Source of the DNA: Ruminococcus sp.
GTDB taxonomy: Bacteria > Bacillota > Clostridia > Lachnospirales > Lachnospiraceae
Direction of reading: 5' to 3'
Assembly: GCA_023663085.1 (NCBI GenBank)
Contig: JAMPIB010000002.1
Span: forward strand, 62,001 to 126,000
Length of the DNA stretch: 64,000 nt
In this document: positions 34,779 to 43,618 of the stretch, in pieces
Position numbering within the stretch: position 1 is the first letter of the stretch
How the letters are laid out: each line of letters begins with the position of its first letter
The notes under the pieces: model-generated
What the model was told of the DNA's origin: nothing
Databases searched by the model: none
The model's input: the letters and a program-made list of their open reading frames with translations, nothing else
Position numbers and translations under genes: made by a program

Positions 34779-35639
34779 TCAGAGCCAGTATTTTTCCATA
34801 TACTCCTGCGCTTTCCCATCTCCAAACTGAAATTTTTCCTTTAATTTATCCAATGCACTTTCCCGCGACATTCCAAATTCACGGCAGATTGACAGACTAT
34901 TCTTTATTCCTTCTTCCAGTCCTTCTTTCAGTCCTTCAGCCACCCCATCCTGCCTGGCATACGCGATTTCTTCCCAATGCTGCATATATCTCACCCCTGC
35001 TTTCTCTGAAGCCTTAATCTTCTTTACCCTCTCATGGATCAACTTTATCCTGTCGCTCTGCGTTTTATCCGCCAGCTCATCTGTAGATTCAGTGATATAT
35101 TCCATAAAATCAAGAAACTCTTTGGAAAAATCTTCTCTATTCTTTCCTTTTGTATTGATAAATATCCTGACTGACCCATCCCTGAGTTTTAGTTCAGGAC
35201 ATTCCCTGCAAGTCCCCCCAAAGGTGTAACGGTATAATCCTTTTCCAAAGATATCAAACGGCGCAATCAGAATAAAACAACTGTCATTCAGCATATTAAA
35301 ATCCGTACTTCCCGGCTCTAATAAAGACACATCTAATTGTGCCTGATAATAACGGCTGCGCCTGATAAGATTTCCTGTATTACGCTTCTGCATTTCCGTA
35401 TAATACAGTTTCTTTTCCCAGTCCATACTTACTACATCCAGACGTATCTGCCGCAGTTGCGGCGATATGCGGATTTCTTTCTCTGTTTCCGGTCTGGTCA
35501 AAAGTTCTGTTTCATTTTCAAGCAAAAGACCGATCAACGCCTGGTACGCCTCTTTATCCTCCATAGTTTCATCAAAAAGAAACTTATCTACCAAATTTAA
35601 ATCTTCCAACTTCGTAGTCTCTGTTACCGTATTTTTCAT
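34779..35639 (-). CDS. Rpn/PD-(D/E)XK nuclease family transposase-like protein
   Basis: A 286-residue protein of the Rpn family (recombination-promoting nuclease, also called PD-(D/E)XK nuclease family transposase). The nuclease core reads QIRLDVVSMDWEKKLYYTEMQKRN, giving the D...E-x-Q form of the active site, with RSRYYQAQLDVSLLEPGSTDF and the ILIAPFD/GLYRYTF strand region typical of the family. The C-terminus has the usual repetitive stretch (GLKEGLEEGIKN). Rpn proteins are RecA-independent recombination nucleases; some act in phage defence. GGAGGAAAA precedes the ATG. A related, internally deleted copy lies at 51930-52521. Confidence 0.85.
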   Translation of the reverse strand: MKNTVTETTKLEDLNLVDKFLFDETMEDKEAYQALIGLLLENETELLTRPETEKEIRISPQLRQIRLDVVSMDWEKKLYYTEMQKRNTGNLIRRSRYYQAQLDVSLLEPGSTDFNMLNDSCFILIAPFDIFGKGLYRYTFGGTCRECPELKLRDGSVRIFINTKGKNREDFSKEFLDFMEYITESTDELADKTQSDRIKLIHERVKKIKASEKAGVRYMQHWEEIAYARQDGVAEGLKEGLEEGIKNSLSICREFGMSRESALDKLKEKFQFGDGKAQEYMEKYWL

Positions 35640-35910
35640 ATGTTTTCCTCCTATTGCAGAAAAACGCCGTCATACAATAACCAAAACTTCTGTCAGTCAC
35701 AGTTCTGTATTCCTGTCTCCTGCATTTTATTATGATTGGGTTTAAAAGCAGGATTTCAAGAATATGAGAACGATATCATCGTCAGATGCAGACATGCTGC
35801 TTAATAAGCTTTTGCTTAAAGAAATCTTATGCTTTATGTCTATCTTATCATAAGCATTATCATATTGCAAACTTTTTTATACTGTTTATGATATATTATT
35901 TTGAGACATT

Positions 35911-36837
35911 TTATCCATCATCTACCAGCCCCGCAGCCACAAATACCACCTCTACCATAAAAATACCTCCTTCGCAGACCGCCCTGATACTTCCGCCCAT
36001 ATCCTCTACAAACTTCCGGCAGATATACAGCCCTAATCCCGTCCCATCAGCGCCGCGAAAGGATTCTTCTCTATAAAATCTGTCAAACACGCGCTCTGTA
36101 TCAATCGTTCGGTTCACAGCGTTAGATACCTGCAAAATAACCTTTCTCATCTGCGGCTGCTCGGAGAGGGAAAACAGAATCCGCCCCGACGAATATTTGA
36201 TACTGTTTGCGATCAGATTCTGCAGCGCACGCTCCAGCAGACCGGCGTCCCCGTTTATATAAAACGTCCGGCCGGCCTGTTCAAATTCCGGCGTGATCTT
36301 TTTCTGTTCAAAATTCGGATAATTGGCCAGAATCTGCTCGCATAATATTTCGCCGATATCCAGCTTACTCATCTGCGGCTCATATTCCCCCGAATCAACG
36401 ATCGAAAGTTCAAAGAAATCATTCACCAGCCTGTTACAATAGATTGCACGTTCCTCGGCTATGCGGATATTTTTTAATGTATCCGCCTCTTTACAGTTTT
36501 TCCCGGCCAGTTGTAAATACCCGATCACCGAAGTAAGCGGCGTTCTCATATCATGTGAGATCAGGGCAATAGACGCCCGCAGCGCCGCCTCGCTTTTGCC
36601 GGCTTCCGCCTGTGTATGCAGCAGTCTTTCAAATATCTCATTGACTAGCGCAGTCATCCTTTCAATATCCCGGTCGCCCAACTCAATGGACAGCGCTGCC
36701 TCCTCCTGACGTTCCAGACGTCTTCGCAGCTGCGCCGTAATTTCCCGGAGCTGTCTTTTCACCCTGCAAAATCTTAATATCAGGAAAAGAAGTACACAGC
36801 ATAAGATAAAAACCGCCGCTATCCATAACTCTGTCAC
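35911..36837 (-). CDS. Sensor histidine kinase with a single N-terminal helix
   Basis: A 308-residue kinase starting at GTG, with GGGGGAGGG about 8 bases upstream. It has one membrane helix (about 5-24) and no extracytoplasmic sensor domain, so it probably senses inside the membrane or through the ABC transporter encoded with it. Phospho-acceptor His95 is in ISHDMRTPLTSVIGYLQ. The ATPase domain has LIANSIKYSSG (N box) and GADGTGLGLYICRKFVEDMGG (G2). It is the last gene of the minus-strand series regulator (38598), ABC ATPase, permease, kinase. Confidence 0.92.
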   Translation of the reverse strand: MTELWIAAVFILCCVLLFLILRFCRVKRQLREITAQLRRRLERQEEAALSIELGDRDIERMTALVNEIFERLLHTQAEAGKSEAALRASIALISHDMRTPLTSVIGYLQLAGKNCKEADTLKNIRIAEERAIYCNRLVNDFFELSIVDSGEYEPQMSKLDIGEILCEQILANYPNFEQKKITPEFEQAGRTFYINGDAGLLERALQNLIANSIKYSSGRILFSLSEQPQMRKVILQVSNAVNRTIDTERVFDRFYREESFRGADGTGLGLYICRKFVEDMGGSIRAVCEGGIFMVEVVFVAAGLVDDG

Positions 36838-36893
36838 GCCTATCCCTCCCCCTGATCTGGAAATATTCTCTGACTATCTGCTTTCTATGCGCC

Positions 36894-37595
36894 TTACCTG
36901 ATCTCCGCCTTTTGGAAAACAGCACAGGCCGCCACAAACATGACGCCAGTCACCGCCACCGCCAAAAACGATGCTTTAAACAGCGTCTCTGTCGTATTTT
37001 CCCGCACCAGACAAAAGCAGGATACCAGAAAGATTCCGCTGTGTATAAAATTACGGAGCATGTTGCAAGTCACAAAAGTAAAGCAGACCGCCGCAATGAT
37101 CGCCGCGCCGAAATTACGGATGGCAAAAACAAGAAATACAATAATGCTCTGAAAAGCGATGATCTGCAAGGCGATCGTAACGCTCTGCCACATATCCTGC
37201 ATACCAAAACCGCTTAAAGAAAATCCGACCTTTATCCCCACTCCAAGCATGGCTGATACTATAATGATAAAATGAAGGATTATCGTCACGAAAAAGACCG
37301 GCAACGCTCTGGCAGCGATCACAGACGCACGACTGTATCCTAATTTGATCTCATGTTGTATCGTCCGATTACCGAAATCATTCCCAACAAACCATGATGA
37401 CACAAGTGTCATAACAAAAGTAAACGACGTATCACAACACGCATCCTGAAATGCACCGTACATATCCATGCCTGCCACTGTCGAGAGTTTTAAATATCCC
37501 CACGGCGCATTGAGCGCAATGAGCAGAAGCGCCCCCAGATATACAAATGGGCATCTGCGTAACTTATAAAAAGATACCCTATATTGATTTTTCAT
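36894..37595 (-). CDS. ABC-2 type transporter permease
   Basis: A 233-residue membrane protein with six hydrophobic helices, similar in layout to BcrB/lantibiotic-immunity permeases. A characteristic stretch is WFVGNDFGNRTIQHEIKLGYSRASVIAARALPV, the coupling-loop region of ABC-2 permeases. Its ATG overlaps the ATPase stop codon (ATGA), so the two are translationally coupled. It probably exports or removes a peptide or lipid from the membrane. Confidence 0.88.
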   Translation of the reverse strand: MKNQYRVSFYKLRRCPFVYLGALLLIALNAPWGYLKLSTVAGMDMYGAFQDACCDTSFTFVMTLVSSWFVGNDFGNRTIQHEIKLGYSRASVIAARALPVFFVTIILHFIIIVSAMLGVGIKVGFSLSGFGMQDMWQSVTIALQIIAFQSIIVFLVFAIRNFGAAIIAAVCFTFVTCNMLRNFIHSGIFLVSCFCLVRENTTETLFKASFLAVAVTGVMFVAACAVFQKAEIR

Positions 37596-38512
37596 TGCAA
37601 AACACCTCCCGTCACGGACAGGAAGTATTCTTCCAGCGTTTGTCTGGATACAAAAAGCTCGGTGACCACCACATTTTCTTTCATCAACATCCCGGCAATC
37701 AACTCCCTGTCATCCGTATGAGAATAAAGATGGATCGTTGAATCGGAAACCACTTTATATTGCGGGTTTTCCAGTTCCCTGTCAAGTACCGTCAACGCAA
37801 GCGGCACATTCTTCGTGCTGATACGAAGATATTGTCTGCACTTTGTTTCCAGTTCCTCATGCGTCAGAACATCCACGATCTTACCCTTGTGGATGATGAT
37901 GTAATCCGTTGCCAGCAGATACAATTCACTTAAGATATGACTGGAGATAAACTCTGTCACATTTCTTTCTTCACTGAGTTTTTTTAGCAGCGAGCGCAGC
38001 TCGGCAAGGTTCTGCGGGTCAAGTCCGTTCGTCGGCTCATCCAGGATCAATATCTGTGGATTGCCGACAAGCGCCAGCGCCAGTCCGAGTCTTTGCTTCA
38101 TACCCGTAGAAAGATTACGGCCTTTTTTATTTTTATGCTCTGACAGACCAAGCATTTCCAATACACTGTCACATATGCTCCTGTCCGGATTTCCCGTCAG
38201 TATCCGCTGTAATTCAAGATTCCGATAAACTGACTCGCCCGGATACAGAGCAGGCGCCTCAATCGTACTGCCCATGCTTTTACGCATCTTCTCTCTTTCT
38301 TTTGCGCCTTTCTCTCCCCTGATCGCATAAGAGCCTGATGTTGGATGAGCCAGTCCCGTAAGGATCTTCATAAGCGTTGTCTTTCCCGCGCCGTTTTCGC
38401 CGATAAAGCCGTAAATATGCTTTTGCCGCAGCGTAATATTGATGTCGTCGAGCGCTGTAAAACTGCCATACTTTTTACACAGGTGCTCTGTCTGCAAAAC
38501 TATATTTTCCAT
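37592..38512 (-). CDS. ABC transporter ATP-binding protein (BcrA-like)
   Basis: A 306-residue ATPase: Walker A GENGAGKTT, signature LSTGMKQRLG, Walker B ILILDEPT, with a C-terminal extension of about 90 residues typical of bacitracin/lantibiotic-type exporters. AGGAGG lies 7 bases before ATG 38512; the TTG two codons upstream is less likely. Encoded after the response regulator and coupled to the permease gene. Likely role: antimicrobial peptide resistance or export under control of the flanking kinase and regulator. Confidence 0.92.
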   Translation of the reverse strand: MENIVLQTEHLCKKYGSFTALDDINITLRQKHIYGFIGENGAGKTTLMKILTGLAHPTSGSYAIRGEKGAKEREKMRKSMGSTIEAPALYPGESVYRNLELQRILTGNPDRSICDSVLEMLGLSEHKNKKGRNLSTGMKQRLGLALALVGNPQILILDEPTNGLDPQNLAELRSLLKKLSEERNVTEFISSHILSELYLLATDYIIIHKGKIVDVLTHEELETKCRQYLRISTKNVPLALTVLDRELENPQYKVVSDSTIHLYSHTDDRELIAGMLMKENVVVTELFVSRQTLEEYFLSVTGGVLQ

Positions 38513-38597
38513 ATGCAAGCCTCCTTTTGTAACCAGTATGAACGCCTTTTTTCAGTATAATATTCAGAAAAACTAAAGAAAATCTTAAGTTGGAAGA

Positions 38598-39263
38598 CTA
38601 CACGCGCAGCCGATACCCCATTCCATAGACCGTCTCAATATACTCCTCGTCGGTCAGCGCGGCAATCTTTTTGCGCAGATTGCTGATATGCACATTCATG
38701 ACATTTTCGTTATCCAGATATTCCTCTCCCGTCACGCTCTCGAAGAGATTTTTCTTGGAAAAAATTTTCTTCGGATGCGACAGCATCAGTTCCAATAGAT
38801 AATATTCCATCGCCGTAGTGTTCAGTTCCTTTTCTCCGACAAACACTCTTCTGACACTGGTGTCGATTTTCATATCCTTAAAAGACAATATCGCAGGAAT
38901 CCCTTCCGTCCTGCGCAGTACCGCCTCTATCCGCAGCGTTACCTCGTCGATATCAAAAGGCTTGCTGATAAAATCATCCGCTCCCAGCCGGAAAAGTTCA
39001 ATTCTGTTATACACGGCATTCTTAGCAGACAAAACAACAACGGGCGTGCTCTTACTCCGGCGCAGTTCCCGCAGAACCTCTTCGCCGCTTTTAAGCGGGA
39101 GCATCAGATCCATAAGTATGAGATTATACTCTTTTTTCAGCGCCAGATGCAGACCATCCAACCCATTCATCGCACATTCCGTCACATAACCGCTTTCCTC
39201 TAAAATACTGCGCAATAACTGACTGATCTGTTCATCATCTTCTATGATCAGAATAGAAGCCAT
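38598..39263 (-). CDS. OmpR-family response regulator
   Basis: A 221-residue regulator: receiver with Asp52 (LILMDLMLPLKSGEEVL), VVVLSA and ISKPFD, then a winged helix (TTAMEYYLLELMLSHPKKIFSKKNLFE...NVMNVHISNLRKKI...VYGMGYRL). It is the first gene of the ABC/kinase operon. Two in-frame ATGs exist; 39263 is preferred because GAAAGG is too close to the upstream one. The leader (39264-39350) contains copy A of the structured element, whose alternative stems involve the sequence next to the ribosome site. Confidence 0.93.
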   Translation of the reverse strand: MASILIIEDDEQISQLLRSILEESGYVTECAMNGLDGLHLALKKEYNLILMDLMLPLKSGEEVLRELRRSKSTPVVVLSAKNAVYNRIELFRLGADDFISKPFDIDEVTLRIEAVLRRTEGIPAILSFKDMKIDTSVRRVFVGEKELNTTAMEYYLLELMLSHPKKIFSKKNLFESVTGEEYLDNENVMNVHISNLRKKIAALTDEEYIETVYGMGYRLRV

Positions 39264-39350
39264 AATAATAACCATGCCTTTCTCTCAGCCTGCGATATTT
39301 GCGCCGCAGGCACAAATTCGCGTGTGAAAAATTTATTTTTCACACTATTC
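39264..39350 (-). promoter_or_regulatory. Structured leader element, copy A
   Basis: Read on the minus strand: stem 1 GTGTGAAAAAT/ATTTTTCACAC (39322-39332, 39335-39345); stem 2 ATTTGTGCC/GGCGCAAAT (39309-39317, 39297-39305); and a competing stem GCCTGCG/CGCAGGC (39305-39311, 39288-39294). TGCCT (39308-39312) can also pair with AGGCA at the ribosome site (39275-39279). The element ends at the response regulator start codon. Copies B and C show compensatory changes in the matching stems. Confidence 0.65.
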
Positions 39351-39407
39351 TCCCCTTTTGCTTTTCTACCGAAACCACATTTTTCCGTCCTGATAAACAG
39401 GTCTTTC

Positions 39408-40574
39408 CTATTTCTTCATCTTCGTATGAATATCGGCCAGCCGCCCCAGCGCCTCCTGCAATGTCGCATCCCGCTTGGCAAAATGAAAACGGATGTAGCG
39501 GTTCTCCGGCTCTTTAAAGAAACTCGATCCAGGCACGGCTCCTACGCCGACTTTCCGCGCCAGATCTTCGCAGAACTCCAGGTCGCTGTCATAATCAAAT
39601 TCACTGATATCCACAAGGACATAATATGCGCCCTGCGGCTCTGTAAAGGCAAGCCCGATTTTACTCAAACCCTCCGTAAACAGATTCTTCATATGCGCAT
39701 AATGCGCGCGCAGTCCCTCGTAATACGAATCCGGGAACTTAAGCCCCACGACTGCCGCCTCCATAAGCGGCGCCGCGGCTCCCACGGTCAGGAAATCATG
39801 CACCTTTTTCACCCGCTCGACGATCTCAAAAGGCGCCATTACGAATCCCAGCCGCCAGCCGGTAATGGAATAGGTTTTGGATAAAGAATTGCAGATGATT
39901 GTCCGCTCCCGCATTCCGGGCAGCGTGGCGATACAGGTATGAAAATACGGTGCGTATGTGATATGTTCATAGACTTCATCAGTTATGACATATATGTCAT
40001 ATTTTATGGCCAGTTCCGCTATCAGGCTCAATTCTTCTCTGGTAAAAACTTTCCCGCAGGGATTCGAGGGATTACAGAGTACCAGCGCCTTGACGCCCGG
40101 CTGTTTGATGGCCTCTTCCAGTTCGTTCCCGTCGAACGCAAACGTCGGCGGTTTTAAGGGTACATAAATGGGCTCCGCGCCGGATAAAATCGTATCGGCA
40201 CCGTAGTTTTCATAAAAAGGTGAAAATATGACAACCTTGTCACCCGGATTGCACACCGACATCATGGCCGCCATCATCGCCTCCGTACTTCCGCAGGTAA
40301 CGACAATTTCCCGGTCAGGGTCAACTTTCATCCCGTAGAAATGCTCCTGCTTACGCGCCAGCGCCTCCCTGAAATTCTGCGCCCCCCATGTGAGCGCATA
40401 TTGATGCGGCCCGCTCTGCGCCACTTCTGACAACCTGCATGTAATTTCCTGCGGCGGGTCGAAATCCGGGAATCCCTGCGACAGATTGATGGCCTCGTAT
40501 TGATTGGATATCCTTGTCATTCTCCGGATGACCGAGTCAGTGAATCCTGCTGTTCTTTCACTCAATTTTTTCAT
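39408..40574 (-). CDS. Class I/II pyridoxal-phosphate aminotransferase
   Basis: A 388-residue fold-type I aminotransferase. Signatures: INLSQGFPDFDPP near the N-terminus, VTCGSTEAMMAAMMSV, LCNPSNPCGKVFTREEL, the PLP-contacting VITDEVYEHITY, and the Schiff-base Lys in NSLSKTYSITGWRLGF. It is close to the KAT/ybdL-type enzymes acting on aromatic amino acids, methionine or glutamine; the precise substrate is not certain. GGGGGAAA precedes ATG 40574; the longer frame reads into the intergenic region and the next gene. Probably monocistronic. Confidence 0.93.
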   Translation of the reverse strand: MKKLSERTAGFTDSVIRRMTRISNQYEAINLSQGFPDFDPPQEITCRLSEVAQSGPHQYALTWGAQNFREALARKQEHFYGMKVDPDREIVVTCGSTEAMMAAMMSVCNPGDKVVIFSPFYENYGADTILSGAEPIYVPLKPPTFAFDGNELEEAIKQPGVKALVLCNPSNPCGKVFTREELSLIAELAIKYDIYVITDEVYEHITYAPYFHTCIATLPGMRERTIICNSLSKTYSITGWRLGFVMAPFEIVERVKKVHDFLTVGAAAPLMEAAVVGLKFPDSYYEGLRAHYAHMKNLFTEGLSKIGLAFTEPQGAYYVLVDISEFDYDSDLEFCEDLARKVGVGAVPGSSFFKEPENRYIRFHFAKRDATLQEALGRLADIHTKMKK

Positions 40575-40641
40575 AAATTTCCCCCTGCTTTCTGTGCTTT
40601 TCCTATATCGTAACACAAAACAGGGGGAATTAGAAGATTTT

Positions 40642-41916
40642 CTATAGTAACCAGACCGGTATATACCAGTTCTTTTCATCAACAGGCAGCAGATCGTTGG
40701 CCATACAGACCACACCGCCCATGCCAATCCTGACCTTCAATGTTTCCAGATCGTCAAAGACCGCCGACCTGCTGACCGCATCCAGAACAGAGAAATTTTT
40801 AACGGCCGATTTACCGGGTGAAGCAGCTTTTTTAATTTCTATCGGAAAAAGTGTACCGTTCTGATAAATCAATAAATCAATTTCTTTCTGATCTTTATCC
40901 CTGTAATAAAAAATGGGCGGTTCCTTTCCCGCATTCAGATAACTTTTATAGATTTCGGAAAATACATAACTTTCAAAAAATGCGCCGGACATCGCACCTT
41001 TTTCCAACGCTTCAGGATTTCCCCACTTTAAAAGATAAGCGGCCAGACCGGTATCCACGAAATGCAGCAACGGCATTTTGACGACACGCTTCAGCACATT
41101 GTTATGATACGGCTGTACCAATACGATAATATGGGAAGACACTAAAATAGAAAGCCATTTTTTGGCCGTTGGCGCCGATATTCCTGCCGCATTTGCCAAT
41201 TCTTCATATACGACCGGCTTGGAAGTCTGTGCCGCGACAATCGTCATAAAATTAAAAAACTGCATTTCATCGGCAACCTGTGCCAGTTCCCGGATATCCC
41301 GCTGTAAATAGGTGTTTACATACGAGCGATAATAAATTTCCCAATCAATATTTTCTTCTGCATAAAGTTCCGGCATAGAGCCCTTGAATATCCGCTGATA
41401 AATCTCATTTAGTCCGCGTGGTTTTACGACAGCCAGACGCTCCAACAGACGGTCGGGATCCAGCGAAAATGGTTCGCTCGGCGCCCGATAGATCTCTGCG
41501 TCAGACAGTCCGAGTAAATTGACGATACCCACACGTCCTGCAAGGCTTTCGCTGACATTTTCCATCAGTCTGAAAACCTGCGAACCGGTAAGCCAGAAAT
41601 CCCCTTTTTGCCTGGAACGGTCCACGCTCATCTTGATATAGGGAAAAAGCTCGGTTGCATATTGAATCTCATCAATTAGGACAGGCGGTGTATATCTTTG
41701 TAAAAACAAGGCCGGGTCATGTCTGGCGAGATATCTTGCATCAGGATCGTCCAACGTCACATATTTACGTTTTATCCCCTGTTCTTCCTCTGTCTTTGCC
41801 AGTCTTTGCAATAAGGTTGTTTTTCCGACCTGCCTCGGCCCTGTCAGCAAAAGCACCGGGAACATTTTTGAAACCCGCAGGACTGTATCTTCCGCAGCTC
41901 TTTTAATATAAGGCAC
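40642..41916 (-). CDS. AAA+ ATPase with DUF4143 domain (second copy)
   Basis: A 424-residue protein starting at GTG with AAAGGAG upstream. N-terminal ATPase: Walker A LTGPRQVGKTTLL, the VTLDDPDARYLARHDP region and Walker B PVLIDEIQYA, followed by WLTGSQVFRLM and a DUF4143 domain with FESYVFSEIYKSY...YYRDKDQKEIDLLIY (nuclease-like E...D-x-L) and PIEIKKAASP. It belongs to the same family as 13628-14857 but is only distantly similar. Function of the family is unknown. It is a single gene between the aminotransferase and the amidase-deacetylase. Confidence 0.9.
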   Translation of the reverse strand: MPYIKRAAEDTVLRVSKMFPVLLLTGPRQVGKTTLLQRLAKTEEEQGIKRKYVTLDDPDARYLARHDPALFLQRYTPPVLIDEIQYATELFPYIKMSVDRSRQKGDFWLTGSQVFRLMENVSESLAGRVGIVNLLGLSDAEIYRAPSEPFSLDPDRLLERLAVVKPRGLNEIYQRIFKGSMPELYAEENIDWEIYYRSYVNTYLQRDIRELAQVADEMQFFNFMTIVAAQTSKPVVYEELANAAGISAPTAKKWLSILVSSHIIVLVQPYHNNVLKRVVKMPLLHFVDTGLAAYLLKWGNPEALEKGAMSGAFFESYVFSEIYKSYLNAGKEPPIFYYRDKDQKEIDLLIYQNGTLFPIEIKKAASPGKSAVKNFSVLDAVSRSAVFDDLETLKVRIGMGGVVCMANDLLPVDEKNWYIPVWLL

Positions 41917-42054
41917 AGCATTTTCTCCTTTCGATACCGCTATCTGTCATTCAAAATCCGGCTAAACCAAATTATGATTTTATTATAGTCAAAAAGATTA
42001 GATTAGTCAACAAACATGCCAGACCCGTCACTCACGCTCTTCCTTATATGCCTG

Positions 42055-43482
42055 TCATTTCCCCCTCGCAAACTGTATTGGCTCTACGTTCTCGTCAAGC
42101 GGCCGCATCTCATATTCCGGCAGACTGTCCAGCAGATCGTTCAGACAGAGTCCCGTGTCGTACACGACATCGTGTGCCAGCATGATCACCGTTTTCCGGC
42201 CAAGCGTCGTATCCACACCGTTTGCGACCAGCTGTTCAGGCGTTGTTTCCTTGACCGCATCTTCCAGACTGGCGTTCCAGTCATAGAAAATATAGCCTTT
42301 CTCCGTCATTTTTTCAATGATTTCTTCCCGGACCGTATTATTATAAGCGTTGACGCTGCCTCCGGGAAAACGGAAAAATTTCGCGTCCACACCCGTCACC
42401 TCATATACTATCTGATGCGCTGCTTCAAAATCTTCCAAAAAGGCGTCCGCATTCGCATATATCTTTTCATAATCATGCGAATCACTGTGTATCCCTATCG
42501 TATGCCCTTCTTCCACTATCCGTTTGGCGATTTCCGGATGCTGTCTCACATTTTCACCGACCAGAAAAAAAGTCGCCTTAATATTTCTTTCTTTTAAAAT
42601 ATCCAGTACACGTATCGTATTTTCCTCGGAAGGCCCGTCGTCGAAAGTCAGATACATCGTCTTCGGATGAAAATAATATGCAATCCCCCGGACGATTCCC
42701 TCCGCAATTTCCTGCTGATATGCTGCATCGACCAGTTTACCACGCTCATCTGCATTGGATAAAAAACCCGTTTCGATCAGACAGCAAGGCATCGTCGTAT
42801 TCCCTGTGACATGAAAATCCGCGTCGCCGCGCAGTTCCCGCTCCGCCGCCTGCGTACTGGCCGCCGTCTGCTGTTTGATAAGCAGCGCCAGCCTTTTATT
42901 GTCGCGGCTTATATCACTTCCATCATACCAGACTTCCATGCCGCTTATTCCACTGTCATCGGCAGCATTCTGATGAATGCTCACATAAATATCAGCCCCT
43001 GCGCTATTGGCCATCTGCACGCGTTCTTCTTTACTTATGTAAGTATCTCCCGTCCGCGCCATGACGACCTGATAACCCAATGTTTCCAGCTGTGTCTGTA
43101 CCAGTTGGGCGATTGCGAGGTTAATTGTCTTTTCCTGTATGCCGTTCCTTGCACATCCCTCATCCGCCCCGCCGTGTCCGGCGTCTATAAAAATGACAGG
43201 AACGTCGTTTTCTGTGATCAGAGCCTCTGTCGCGGCAACCTTATCCTGTACCTCCATACCCGGTATCATATTACCGAATACCGCTATCCTGTCGGCGGTA
43301 TCCGTTGTTTTCGTCGCTGCCAGCACTTCCCCCAGAGGAATCTGCGGTATGACAGATACCATGCCGGCTATAGCACATAATGACACCAATGTCATAATTA
43401 TCCGTTTCCGCCGTCTGCTCTTCTTTTCTCTTCTCTGATATCTGCGTCCATATATTGTCAGATACGTTTCTCTTACGTTCAT
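42055..43482 (-). CDS. Bifunctional N-acetylmuramoyl-L-alanine amidase / polysaccharide deacetylase
   Basis: A 475-residue membrane-anchored cell-wall enzyme. A very basic N-terminus precedes one membrane helix (about 28-46). The Amidase_3 domain has zinc ligands H103 (DAGHGG), E117 (IQEKT), H170 (SIHQNA) and catalytic E237 (ETGFLSN). A complete NodB domain follows: LTFDDGPS (D281, D282), HSDSHD (H332, H336), FRFPGGS and LAHD. The first part cuts the stem peptide from MurNAc; the second removes acetyl groups from GlcNAc or MurNAc. ATG 43482 is preferred over 43494 on ribosome-site spacing. Upstream are a six-copy 11-bp site array and the previous operon's terminator. Confidence 0.92.
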   Translation of the reverse strand: MNVRETYLTIYGRRYQRREKKSRRRKRIIMTLVSLCAIAGMVSVIPQIPLGEVLAATKTTDTADRIAVFGNMIPGMEVQDKVAATEALITENDVPVIFIDAGHGGADEGCARNGIQEKTINLAIAQLVQTQLETLGYQVVMARTGDTYISKEERVQMANSAGADIYVSIHQNAADDSGISGMEVWYDGSDISRDNKRLALLIKQQTAASTQAAERELRGDADFHVTGNTTMPCCLIETGFLSNADERGKLVDAAYQQEIAEGIVRGIAYYFHPKTMYLTFDDGPSEENTIRVLDILKERNIKATFFLVGENVRQHPEIAKRIVEEGHTIGIHSDSHDYEKIYANADAFLEDFEAAHQIVYEVTGVDAKFFRFPGGSVNAYNNTVREEIIEKMTEKGYIFYDWNASLEDAVKETTPEQLVANGVDTTLGRKTVIMLAHDVVYDTGLCLNDLLDSLPEYEMRPLDENVEPIQFARGK

Positions 43483-43505
43483 TCTAATAACCATGCCTCT
43501 CTCTC

Positions 43506-43551
43506 AAAAAAAACTCTTGTGTCATCCCGTTAATACAAGAATACACAAGAG
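43506..43551 (-). terminator. Terminator after the sensory operon, overlapping the deacetylase promoter region
   Basis: On the minus strand CTCTTGTGT (43543-43551) pairs with ACACAAGAG (43514-43522), followed by eight T. It would stop read-through from the 43619 gene. A -10-like TATTAA (43530-43535) sits in the loop, 17 bases after the last array site. Confidence 0.75.
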
Positions 43552-43552
43552 C

Positions 43553-43613
43553 TGCATCATAGTTTCATCATTTTTGCATCATATTGGCATAAAATTTGCA
43601 TCATTTTTGCATC
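43553..43613 (-). promoter_or_regulatory. Array of six 11-bp-spaced GATGC sites upstream of the amidase-deacetylase
   Basis: Read on the plus strand, GCATC cores begin at 43554, 43565 (TCATC), 43576, 43587 (GCATA), 43598 and 43609: an exact 11-base step. On the minus strand they read ATGATGCAAA, pointing at the amidase-deacetylase gene, in the same relative orientation as the array at 31781-31864. The last site, GATGCA, occupies a -35 position 17 bases from TATTAA. Confidence 0.85.
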
Positions 43614-43618
43614 ATTTA

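Noticed and set aside
34779..35639. Calling the Rpn-family gene an insertion sequence.
   Set aside because: No terminal inverted repeats or target duplication are visible around it; family members are often named transposases but act as nucleases.
40575..40727. Extended N-terminus of the aminotransferase.
   Set aside because: It runs through the intergenic region and into the DUF4143 gene; a strong ribosome site lies before ATG 40574.
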